Below are positions 1 through 7,229 of a stretch of 35,827 bases of DNA, piece after piece (the first letter of the stretch is position 1; the number at the start of each line of letters is the position of its first letter). The notes below the pieces were generated by a model. It had not been told where the DNA came from, did not search any database, and saw only the letters and a list, made by a program, of their open reading frames with translations. The stretch lies in assembly GCF_000963695.1 (NCBI RefSeq), contig NZ_LAJX01000040.1, positions 1 to 35,827 of the forward strand. The letters run 5' to 3'. The translations under genes and the position numbers were made by a program. The DNA comes from Methylocucumis oryzae (GTDB lineage: Bacteria > Pseudomonadota > Gammaproteobacteria > Methylococcales > Methylomonadaceae).

Positions 1-335
1 TTGTAAGTAAAGGTTTGTCCGTTTTCTCGGGTATATTGCACGGTGCTGCTTTTTACTGTCAGGCCTTTATGGTAATTATGCCACCAGTGTAGTCCCATGG
101 GATCGCGCGAGCGGCCTATTGAGCCGAAACCACTTTGATATTGATAGTTTTTGAGGCTGTTGTAGTGGCGGCTGAAGTGTAAAGGCGAGTCGCCTATGGC
201 GGGTATATCGGTTTCATCTAGTAATTTATTCCCTGTAATGAAGTTGATCGGATTGCCGACCGATGAGCCGCCAATCATGCTACCATTGCTGCCAGAGGTT
301 GAAGTGCTGGTATTACCTGTTGTAGGACCACCGGT
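1..335 (-). pseudogene. Rhs-family protein, N-terminal part (runs off left edge)
   Basis: Read on the minus strand, this stretch gives a Gly/Thr/Ser-rich linker, then GNPINFITGNKLLDETD, then a region containing SPLHFSRHYNS, GFGSIGRSRDP and LHWWHNY. This is the pattern at the start of Rhs/YD-repeat proteins (DUF6531-type domain: 'G-P-I-x-x-x-T-G', then 'R-x-Y-x-S', then 'G-W'). The reading frame is open to base 1, so the rest of the gene lies outside the window. On the other side it meets a plus-strand Rhs segment head to head near 335, and no clear start codon with a ribosome site is visible. Rhs proteins are large surface or secreted polymorphic toxins; no toxin tip is visible. It may be an intact gene whose 5' end was replaced, or half of an inversion. 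Rhs identity is firm, the exact 5' limit is not. Confidence 0.7.
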
Positions 336-1419
336 ACGACGACGTATGGCTACGACGATGCCGGGCGCCTGCGCACCATCACCAACGCGGCCGGTGAAAG
401 CATAGCGTATACTTTAGACAATGCCGACCACCACACACAAGATAGCGTCTATGCCAGCGGTGCCACCACACCCTCTACCGTCGTCAATCGCCGATTCGAC
501 GCCTTAGGTCGGCTCTGGCAAGTGCTGAATGCTGCCAACCAAGTCGTGCGTGAATACCAATACGACGCGCAAGGCAATCTACGCCGCAGCCAAGACAATA
601 TCAGCGATACCGAACACGCCATGACCGACTACCACGGCTACGACACGCTGAACCGACTTACCCAAGTCACTGACGCGCTCAATGGCGAAAGCACGACCAG
701 CTATGACGGTGCTGACCATATCGCCTCAGTCACTGACGCCAGAAACAATCGCACCGATTACAGCACGGACGGACTCAACAACCCATTATCCGAAACCAGC
801 CCTGATCGCGGTTTTACGCAAAGCAACTACGACCCTGCCGGTAACCTCAAAACCCGCATAGATGCCCGTGGCAAATTAGCTTTTTACCGCTATGACGCCC
901 TAAATCGGCTGATCTCAATCAACTACCAGATGCAACCGGGTGGCCCCCTACCTAATAGCCTAGATGTTAACTTCAACTACCGCTACGACGGCAATCCCAA
1001 CCCCAGCAACGCCAACGCGGTGGGTCACCTCAGCCACAGCGACGACCCAACCGGTAGTAGCGATTGGAACTATGACAACGAAGGCCGCCTACAGAGCAAA
1101 ACACAACGCACACAAGGCATAGACCTGATTAGCCGCTATACCTATGACAGCGGTACGGGAAGACTTAACGGCTTCACTTACCCCTCAGGCGCTACACTTT
1201 ATTACCAAGACAAACGGGGTCAGGCCTTACAATTTACATCAAAATCACCAAACAAACAAAGGTGTCACGTCAAATGTAAGACCTGACCCCAAGACCGTCT
1301 AATGCCAATCAAAGCTACCACTACGACTTACTCAGCCGTCTGACTGACGCCAATACCAGTACAAATTATCAACACTAAGCCTACGACGCCAACGGCAACC
1401 GAGCAAACAGCGAGCAAAC
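336..1419 (+). pseudogene. Rhs/YD-repeat fragment, disrupted
   Basis: The plus-strand frame shows repeated YD motifs: YGYDDAGRLRTITNAAGE, FDALGRLWQVLNAANQ, YQYDAQGNLRR, YDTLNRLTQVTDALNGE, YDPAGNLKTRIDARGK, YRYDALNRLISINYQ and WNYDNEGRLQSKTQ. They belong to the beta-shell of an Rhs protein. There is no N-terminal domain. A GTG at 522 lies inside the repeats and is not a credible start. At 1216 a palindromic element enters and brings a TGA at 1284. Rhs sequence resumes after it (YHYDLLSRLTDANTS, then a stop, then AYDANGNRANSEQT) until a second copy of the element at 1420. No DPxGL core end or toxin tip is seen. Codon use is GC-richer than most neighbours, which fits an acquired element. Almost certainly non-functional. 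Confidence 0.75.
1216..1290. repeat. 75-bp palindromic element, copy 1
   Basis: It begins GGGGTCAGGCCTTACA and ends TGTAAGACCTGACCCC, which are near-perfect inverted repeats about 16 bp long, with a central part containing AAATCACCAAACAAAC. A second copy lies at 1420-1493. The GGGTCAGG palindrome with a short spacer resembles REP-type elements moved by Y1 (RAYT) transposases; that link is inference, as no such transposase is in the window. It interrupts the Rhs frame and supplies its stop codon. Confidence 0.8.
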
Positions 1420-1493
1420 AGGGTCAGGCCTTACAATTTGCATTAAAATCACCAAACAAACGAAGGTGTCACGTTAAATGCAAGGCCTGACAC
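1420..1493. repeat. 75-bp palindromic element, copy 2
   Basis: Same orientation and about 90% identical by eye to the copy at 1216-1290, sharing GGGTCAGGCCTTACAATTT and AAATCACCAAACAAAC. The right end has drifted (CCTGACACT instead of CCTGACCCC). It sits exactly between the end of the Rhs remnant and the flgL-like remnant. Just before it is the short direct repeat GAGCAAACAGCGAGCAAACA. Confidence 0.8.
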
Positions 1494-1502
1494 TAAGAAC
1501 AG

Positions 1503-1721
1503 TACGCATTATTACTGCGCAATCATCAGTCGGTGTGCGTTTAAAAGCCTTAGACAGCCAAAACAATTTAAACCAAGATTTAAAAGTTAGTCTTGTCAAA
1601 CACCCAAGATTTAGACTACGCCGAAGCCATTGCCCGTTTAAACGCACAAGGCTTATCGCTAAAAGCAGCACAACAAGCTTATGCACAAGTGAGTCAATTG
1701 TCGTTGTTGAATTACTTGTAA
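1503..1721 (+). pseudogene. flgL: FlgL-like C-terminal fragment (hook-filament junction protein)
   Basis: The frame reads TVRIITAQSSVGVRLKALDS, then QNNLNQDLKVSL. After a one-base frame change in the AAA run at 1598-1600 it reads NTQDLDYAEAIARLNAQGL and ends QVSQLSLLNYL with TAA at 1719-1721. The elements 'A-S-V-G-x-R-L-x-A-L-D', 'D-L-D-Y-A-E-A-I-x-R' and a final 'L-S-L-F/L-N-Y' are the C-terminal signature of FlgL/HAP3, the protein joining flagellar hook to filament. Only about 73 residues of a roughly 300-400-residue protein remain. The 5' part is missing and replaced by the palindromic element and Rhs sequence. No other flagellar gene is near. The FlgL match is from memory of the family; flagellin shares part of this region but usually ends differently. 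Confidence 0.6.
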
Positions 1722-1943
1722 GCTATAGTGTAACGATTTGTTGCTATGTCGACGCCTACTGCAAGGATGCAGTTTTCTGCCTTCCTAAATACCCTGTCCC
1801 TACTAAAGTGTGTAGCCCGCTTTCGTATATAAAAGCTTGAGTTACTCTCTTAACTAGAAAAACAAACCATTCCTTAACAGAGTTTACTTGTATTGGCCTA
1901 TCTATTAAAATCAGGTGCTTTAAATGCTGATAAGGATACGAGT

Positions 1944-2971
1944 ATGCTAGTGTTGAATTTATTACGCTATTTGTTATTTATTTTAGTTTGTTTTGTTGTT
2001 GCGCGGCCGTCTTATGCGGCGCGATTAGCCATTAACGTCATACCTGCGTATCAACGCGTTGATTTGAATTGGGCGGAGGTTTCAGGTGCTGCTGGCTATC
2101 GCCTGTGTGCAGCGAGCGTTAAAATCCATAATTTCGCTAACTGTGGTAAGGATGGGAATAGCCAGTTGCTAGAGATTAATACGGGCAATACCGCCATTAA
2201 GGCAACCGGGCTTGTTAATGGCGTGACTTACCATTTCCGTGTCTTAGCGGTTAATGCAAAGGGTTTGACTGTATCGGATAGCGGTGACAAAACGGCTATA
2301 CCTAGAGAATTAGCACTGAATGACACTGGCGTTACAGCGTGCTCTGACTACACCGATACACGATCTTGTCCCGTTAACAACTTCCCAGGTCAAGATGCAG
2401 AATTTGGTCGTGACCGATTGCAATTTAATGATAGTAACGGCGTTGCCGGATTTAATTTCACCAAAATTGGCCCTGACGGAGAGGCTTTACCTGTGACGGC
2501 TACCCGTTGGAACTGTGTCAAAGATGAAATGACGGGATTGATGTGGGAAGTCAAAACTAGAGACGGCGGCTACATGATTGGGAGTGGCATTACTCTTGGT
2601 ATGAACCTGATAGCCGTAAAAACGGTGGTCATCCCGGTTATCAAGACGGTGGCGTGTGTGGTGATACCAGCGCTTGCGATACTTATGCTTATTTGCAAGC
2701 TGTCAATGCGGCCGGATGGTGTGGTTACAAGGATTGGCGACTGCCAACGATGCCTGAAATGCTGAGTATTATCAACTTTGGTCGGCAAGGAGTATATGAC
2801 CTATCAATTGATAAGGCCTTCTTTCCAAATACCCAACAGTCCTCTTATTGGACAGCTACGCCGGCTGCTTACGCCAACGACCGTGTATGGTCCATCCTTT
2901 CGTATTCGGGGGACGACGATAGAAATTGGAAATGGCAGTCATTATCTGTGCGTTTAGTGCGAGGCAAGTAA
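1944..2971 (+). CDS. Exported Fn3-DUF1566 protein (one frame break)
   Basis: ATG 1944 follows AAGGA at good spacing and opens a signal peptide (MLVLNLLRYLLFILVCF, cleavage near SYA-ARL). Residues ~25-110 form a fibronectin type III-like domain (VDLNWAEVSGAAGYRLC, GLVNGVTYHFRVLAVNAKG). The C-terminal half is a DUF1566 (Lcl C-terminal) domain: MTGLMWEVKT, YKDWRLPTMPEML, SSYWTA and the terminal VRLVRGK. The frame breaks at ~2565-2570. Adding one base there restores GLHDWEWHYSWYEPDSR and links to the second half, giving 342 aa. The missing base is probably a sequencing error. DUF1566 occurs in bacterial surface proteins, including the Legionella adhesin Lcl; a role in adhesion or surface binding is inference. 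A second DUF1566 gene follows 93 bp downstream. Confidence 0.75.
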
Positions 2972-3064
2972 TGATTTCCTATATTTATTATATTTTTCAG
3001 TTACTTATGCGTCATTATACGGTTCTTCCAAGCCGTTATTCTTCAACTTTCGAGGTAAAATTAG

Positions 3065-3595
3065 ATGAACTATAACTACTTTAGCCTTATCGCATTATTG
3101 CTTTTCAATCAAACCGTTATTGCCCAAACATGTAGCCCTGATACTATTCCTTCCACCGCTCCGACAACACGTTACTTTGTTAACAGTAAAGGCACGGTAC
3201 TCGATAAAAAAACTGGCTTAATGTGGAAACAATGCAGTGAAGGTTTAAGCGGAGCTCAGTGTCTTGGTGCCCCAATAGCGTTTACATGGCAAGGCGCGTT
3301 ATTAAGAGCGCAGGCGGTTAATGCCAGTGGTTTTGCAGGTTATAAGGATTGGCGTTTACCGAACATAAAAGAATTAAATTCCATTACTGAATATCAATGT
3401 GAGTCACCGGCTGTTAATACATCGGTATTTCCCAATACGCAATACGATAGCTCGTATTATTGGTCCTCAACTCAAAATGATATTAATGATGTGTGGGTTG
3501 TGAAGTTCGAAGTCGGTAGGGTAGATACGGTCTACAGCAAAACTTATCTCCCTGAAAATATTCCTGGTTATGTACGTTTAGTACGTGGTCGGTAG
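3065..3595 (+). CDS. Exported DUF1566 protein
   Basis: A 176-aa protein with signal peptide MNYNYFSLIALLLFNQTVIA, cleaved before QTCSPD, and a single DUF1566 domain. Hallmarks are VLDKKTGLMWKQCSEG, AQAVNASGFAGYKDWRLP, NIKELNSI, SSYYWSSTQ and the terminal YVRLVRGR. Four cysteines in the mature chain could form disulfides. The ribosome site is GAGGT about 8 bases before ATG 3065. It lacks the Fn3 domain of its upstream neighbour but shares the ending VRLVRG, so the two may be paralogues transcribed together. The substrate is unknown. The domain is common in methanotroph and Legionella surface proteins; the molecular job is not established here. Confidence 0.75.
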   Translation: MNYNYFSLIALLLFNQTVIAQTCSPDTIPSTAPTTRYFVNSKGTVLDKKTGLMWKQCSEGLSGAQCLGAPIAFTWQGALLRAQAVNASGFAGYKDWRLPNIKELNSITEYQCESPAVNTSVFPNTQYDSSYYWSSTQNDINDVWVVKFEVGRVDTVYSKTYLPENIPGYVRLVRGR

Positions 3596-4128
3596 TCATT
3601 TAATAAAAGCCGCTTAATTTTAAAAATTAACCTTATTGCTGTTTAAGTGCTGTTATTGGTTGTTTTTATTGTGTATTAGCGGCCTGCTTTGTTATTTTTG
3701 GTTACACACTTTAAGTAGAGACATGGTGTGGGAGACAGAAAACTGTTCCTCAGCTATAGCTCCTGCATTGCTCTATCCCCGTGTCCCTACAGAGACATCT
3801 AGCATTTGTTTAGCGATAGCAACGCCTATCATCTGTAATTTTTTTTTAGCAACACTGGCGGTACTGCTATAGAGCTGACATAATCATTACCTTTGCCATT
3901 CATTACTTGAATTCACGCCCTTTTGATGAATAAAAAATTGTTTTATCAATGATGCAAGATTCTTTAACGAACAAAGCCCTATTCATTCTTGGAAATCGCT
4001 TAAAAATACATTACTTTCTCTGAGGTTTTAAGCTATCTTAAACACCATAACACAGTGCCGAAAAGTCAGCCCACAATGTGTAAGCATTTATCAATAAAGA
4101 CTTGTAAGCCCAATGACTGGAAACTGCC
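3596..4128. other. 533-bp intergenic stretch
   Basis: AT-rich. I see no convincing gene. A short open frame at 3636-3872 has no ribosome site, and its composition (runs of Leu/Phe/Cys from TTT/TTA-rich DNA) looks random. The promoter of the glutaredoxin-CcdA gene should lie in the last 150 bases, but I see no strong -35/-10 pair. Confidence 0.5.
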
Positions 4129-5349
4129 ATGCTGACATTAAATTTAAGGTTAGGTTTACTCGTAGTGTTTTTTGCTGCGTTGACGGCTATAAGCATGACG
4201 GGTTATGCAGAGTCTGCCAACAAAAACGCTAACATTATTGCCTTTGTTCGCCAAGGCTGTCCTCATTGCGCTAAGGCAGAAGCTTTTCTTGCTAAACTAA
4301 AGCGCGAGCAACCCGACGTAACTATTGTTATTCATGATATTGCAGAGGAACCACAAGCATTAATTCAATTGGAAGACATTGCGCAAAAATCCGGTGTTAA
4401 TGTCGTTCGAGTGCCTTCATTCTATGTAGGCGGGCAACTGATTGTCGGTTACTCCGATGAAACCAGCACAGGCGGGTGGATACGCTCAGCGTTAATCAGT
4501 CAGAGCCAGCCTGCTACGGCAAAAAGCGATGCGGCCAGTAGCTGCGGTGCTGAACAATCGTTGAGCTGTATGCCAGAACCTGAACCCTCAGTGAATATAA
4601 CGTCTAAACCATCCGCTGTAGATAGCTATGCGTTGGAATTTTTTGGGCAAAAGCTCACGTTAGACGAGCTGGGCTTACCATTGTTTACGTTGGTCATGGG
4701 CTTACTCGATGGCTTTAACCCCTGTTCGATTTGGGTGCTTATACTGATAATTTCGCTGTTAGCACCGATGCAAAATCGCGCCAGAATGCTGATTATCGCG
4801 GGTACTTTTGTAGCCATTGAAGGCATGACTTATTTCATGTTTATGGCGGCTTGGCTGAATTTATTTCTATCGCTAGGTTGGTCGCGCGTTTCGCAAATCG
4901 TCGTCGCACTCCTCGCTCTAGGAGCGGGGGCGTTGAATTTAAAAGATGTTTGGTTCTTGGGCACCGGGCCATCTTTATCGATACCCGATGCCGCAAAACC
5001 AGGTATTTATGCCCGAATGCGGAATATTTTGCTGGCAAAGAACATGACGGGCGCATTGATAGGCGCTGTTATCCTAGCGGTATCTGTGCAAATCGTCGAA
5101 TTTATGTGCACCTCTGGCTTTCCGGCGTTATACACGCGCATTTTAACGTTACGGCAGTTAGATACTGTCAGTTATTACGGCTATTTACTCGTTTACAACC
5201 TAGCCTACCTCTTCGACGACATCGTGTTACTCGCTATCGGGGTCATTACGTTAAGCCAACGCCGATTACAGCAAAAAGAAGGGCGCATACTTAAATTAAT
5301 CAGCGGGTTGGTCATGGTAGGGTTGGGAGTCTATTTATTGGCGCCGTAA
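4129..5349 (+). CDS. Exported glutaredoxin fused to CcdA/DsbD-like membrane domain
   Basis: A 406-aa protein. Residues 1-27 are a signal peptide (LVVFFAALTAISMTGYA). Residues ~33-122 form a glutaredoxin fold: redox motif C44-P-H-C47, cis-proline loop VVRVPSFYVGG and IVGYSDE. Residues 123-165 form a linker with C139 and C147. From ~183 to the end are about six membrane segments of the DsbD-beta/CcdA type, with C199 in DGFNPCSIW and C327 in EFMCTSGFP, the usual pair that carries electrons across the membrane. The likely role is to pass reducing power from cytoplasmic thioredoxin to periplasmic partners through the fused glutaredoxin. The domain order is the reverse of DsbD, whose thioredoxin domain is C-terminal. 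It stands alone with no cytochrome c maturation gene beside it, so the target is unknown. Confidence 0.8.
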   Translation: MLTLNLRLGLLVVFFAALTAISMTGYAESANKNANIIAFVRQGCPHCAKAEAFLAKLKREQPDVTIVIHDIAEEPQALIQLEDIAQKSGVNVVRVPSFYVGGQLIVGYSDETSTGGWIRSALISQSQPATAKSDAASSCGAEQSLSCMPEPEPSVNITSKPSAVDSYALEFFGQKLTLDELGLPLFTLVMGLLDGFNPCSIWVLILIISLLAPMQNRARMLIIAGTFVAIEGMTYFMFMAAWLNLFLSLGWSRVSQIVVALLALGAGALNLKDVWFLGTGPSLSIPDAAKPGIYARMRNILLAKNMTGALIGAVILAVSVQIVEFMCTSGFPALYTRILTLRQLDTVSYYGYLLVYNLAYLFDDIVLLAIGVITLSQRRLQQKEGRILKLISGLVMVGLGVYLLAP

Positions 5350-5430
5350 GCGTCTTTAGCGTCATTGCCGTATTTTTTTGGCTACCCACTTAAGACGTGA
5401 CGCGTTTAATTTTAGCCAGTGGAGCTAAAT

Positions 5431-5530
5431 CGTCATTCCGGCATGGATTGCCGGAATCCAGGCGCCATGGATGGCAAAGCTTTAAGCACATCCTTGTGCT
5501 CTGGATCTTGTCAATCCCTACGAGATGACG
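5431..5530 (+). repeat. ~100-bp dispersed repeat, copy A
   Basis: Begins CGTCATTCCGGCATGGATTG and ends CGAGATGACG, with an internal complementary pair ATTCCGGCA / TGCCGGAAT (overlapping halves). The reverse complement of 27086-27176 aligns with it along its whole length (shared start, ATTGCCGGAATCCAG, GCCATGGATGGC, GAGATGACG). It lies in the 237-bp gap after the glutaredoxin-CcdA gene and could fold as a transcript end for it. It resembles intergenic repeat families seen in methanotroph genomes. Confidence 0.75.
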
Positions 5531-5586
5531 TTGTTCTCTCTTCTGTCCTGCCTTACGTTGGTAGGCTATTTGTTTAAATCTTTCCC

Positions 5587-5994
5587 CTAACTATTCACAA
5601 ATTGAATAATCGCTTTCGCAACATGCTCTTTTAACGCGGAAAATTCAATACCCACTTTAAATGCTCCCACGCTATCTCGGCTGGCATGTGCGGTGTCAAG
5701 ATTAGCCGATACTTTAGCCCGTCTTATGCCGCTACTAAACACACTATGCACAACTGTAGACTCTATTTCACATACTAAACGCCCATTAGGCTTTATTGGG
5801 AGAGGTAAGCGAATCAAGCAATAATCACCGGCTAATAAATTATGACTGGTCACTATACCCATCCCACCCACGCTAATATCCAAGGTTCGTACTGCTATGG
5901 GCTTTCTATTCGGCAATAATAACTCTGCACTGGTATGGTAAGCTTTTCGCTTGTATTGGCGCCGCTGTTGCGAATCGCCTGATTGTTCACTCAT
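5587..5994 (-). CDS. PilZ-domain protein
   Basis: A 135-aa cytoplasmic protein with one PilZ domain. The c-di-GMP-binding signature is present: R12-x-x-x-R16 in RRQYKRK, and D39-x-S-x-x-G44 in LDISVGGMGI. Later IEFSAL and KAIIQFVNS match the domain end. Proteins of this type change motility, exopolysaccharide or adhesion when c-di-GMP binds. ATG 5994 lies 8 bp inside the 3' end of mobA, so the two are co-transcribed and probably translationally coupled, although their functions are unrelated. No output domain is attached, so the target cannot be read from the sequence. Confidence 0.85.
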   Translation of the reverse strand: MSEQSGDSQQRRQYKRKAYHTSAELLLPNRKPIAVRTLDISVGGMGIVTSHNLLAGDYCLIRLPLPIKPNGRLVCEIESTVVHSVFSSGIRRAKVSANLDTAHASRDSVGAFKVGIEFSALKEHVAKAIIQFVNS

Positions 5995-6607
5995 GCTTTA
6001 AAACCTGTTCTAACTGTTGCAACTGCTCAACGGTGTTGATATTAATAAAAATGTCGGCTTGCTCACTAAAATCTACTTTTATCGTATCACGTTGTTGTAA
6101 CCAATTCTCAACCTTACGTTCTCCCGCATCGAGATACGCAGCCAAATCAGTGCGCAACTCGGTTTTTAACGCTAAAAAAACTGATTGACTGCGCAGGCCA
6201 TCGAAAGCAACCGCAACTTCAGCATTGGCGTTGACTAATGCATCGAATAAACGCTGTAAATGATGCGTCTGTATCAAGGGACAATCACAAGGCATCACTA
6301 ATAAATACTGCGTTTTAGCATGATGCAAAGCCGTTAAAACCCCAGCCAGTGGTCCATCAAAACCAGGACGGGTATCCTGAATAACCGGCGCACCAAATTG
6401 GCTATAGGTCTCTATATTTCTATTGGCATTAATCAAAACCGTATCGACTAACGGTGTTAAGGCGGATAAGGCGTAATGAATCAACGGTTGCTGTTTAAAC
6501 AACACCAAGCCCTTATCCGCCTGTTGCATTCGTTTACCTAAGCCACCCGCTAAAATCACTCCGGTTATCGTATCGCAAGCATGTGAAGGTTCAACTGTTA
6601 TTTGCAT
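5987..6607 (-). CDS. mobA: Molybdenum cofactor guanylyltransferase MobA
   Basis: MobA transfers GMP from GTP to Mo-molybdopterin, giving the bis-MGD cofactor of enzymes such as formate dehydrogenase and nitrate reductase. The 206-aa protein has the nucleotidyltransferase signature LAGGLGKRM at residues 19-27, followed by D31-K-G33, then QDTRPGFDGPLAGVLTAL and the metal-site region VMPCDCPL. The C-terminal part DIFININTVEQL is typical ('F-x-N-x-N-T-x-x-x-L'). Length is normal (E. coli ~194). It is the first gene of a two-gene unit with the PilZ gene, which it overlaps by 8 bp. Its start faces the palindrome at 6728-6748. Confidence 0.9.
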   Translation of the reverse strand: MQITVEPSHACDTITGVILAGGLGKRMQQADKGLVLFKQQPLIHYALSALTPLVDTVLINANRNIETYSQFGAPVIQDTRPGFDGPLAGVLTALHHAKTQYLLVMPCDCPLIQTHHLQRLFDALVNANAEVAVAFDGLRSQSVFLALKTELRTDLAAYLDAGERKVENWLQQRDTIKVDFSEQADIFININTVEQLQQLEQVLKHE

Positions 6608-6727
6608 AAAACTGAGCTGTGTGTAGATTAAGGTATTTTGAGTTTATCAGTTAAAATGTGCCAACCCACCATAGCCTGGCAGCGTTATTTACTACCCTAT
6701 AAAAGCAGCGCAGAGTAATGGTGTACT

Positions 6728-6748
6728 CTCATTGTTGTCAACAATGAG
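6728..6748. promoter_or_regulatory. Perfect 10+1+10 palindrome between divergent genes
   Basis: The arms are CTCATTGTTG and CAACAATGAG around a single T. It lies in the 192-bp gap between mobA (minus, start 6607) and the lipoprotein gene (plus, start 6800). The dyad has almost no loop, so it suits a dimeric repressor's operator better than an RNA hairpin, and no T-run follows it on either strand. Which regulator binds is unknown. Confidence 0.5.
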
Positions 6749-6799
6749 CCCATTCGACCAACGTATTTAACACTGTACAATACTTGACCCTATAAAAAT

Positions 6800-7219
6800 A
6801 TGACTATGCATAACACCCGATTAAAACCACTCACCACGCTTATGCTATTAAGCACAATTAGCTTATTAAGTGCCTGCGCCACAACACCAGAAGACGCAAC
6901 AGCCGTTGCAAGCACAGAACCCGTCGCACCCACTTGTAACGATTTTCCAACCCGAGATAGAATTGAATATGTCTTAAACTGCGTGGCTCAGCACGGTGGC
7001 TTATCTTACATTAACCAATATGCGTGCGGCTGCAAAGTCGACAAAATCGCGGAAAAACTCACCTTTAATGAGTATGAGTCTGCCAAAACCTTTAGTTATT
7101 TAAAAAGCACTCCTGGCGAAAGTGGTGGCGTTTTCCGCGACCCGAAACAATCTAAAGACTTACGCACGCGCTTAAAAGAAGCCGAAGAGTACGCGGAAAA
7201 AAACTGTTTTGTTAAATAA
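6800..7219 (+). CDS. Small cysteine-rich lipoprotein, unknown function
   Basis: A 139-aa protein with a lipoprotein signal (MLLSTISLLSAC, lipid-acceptor C26), so probably outer-membrane anchored. The mature part has a conserved-looking core: CNDFPTRDRIEYVLNCVAQH, then ACGCKVDKIAEKLTFNEY, then GESGGVFRDP and a Glu-rich end with NCF. Five cysteines after the anchor (TCND, LNCV, ACGC, NCF) suggest disulfides or metal binding. I have seen similar short proteins in methylotrophs and other proteobacteria, possibly near PQQ-alcohol dehydrogenase genes, but cannot confirm it and give no function. The 3' end abuts cobT (10 bp before its GTG), suggesting one transcript. Confidence 0.7.
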   Translation: MTMHNTRLKPLTTLMLLSTISLLSACATTPEDATAVASTEPVAPTCNDFPTRDRIEYVLNCVAQHGGLSYINQYACGCKVDKIAEKLTFNEYESAKTFSYLKSTPGESGGVFRDPKQSKDLRTRLKEAEEYAEKNCFVK

Positions 7220-7229
7220 GGCAAACATT

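Noticed and set aside
1478-1840. 120-aa open frame
   Set aside because: Only its first part matches FlgL; the rest is the wrong frame after the AAA run at 1598 and then non-coding.
3636-3872. 78-aa hydrophobic open frame
   Set aside because: No ribosome site, no recognisable family, and composition typical of random AT-rich DNA.
4851-5294. 147-aa Arg-rich frame inside the glutaredoxin-CcdA gene
   Set aside because: Out-of-frame shadow; the other frame has clear domain motifs.
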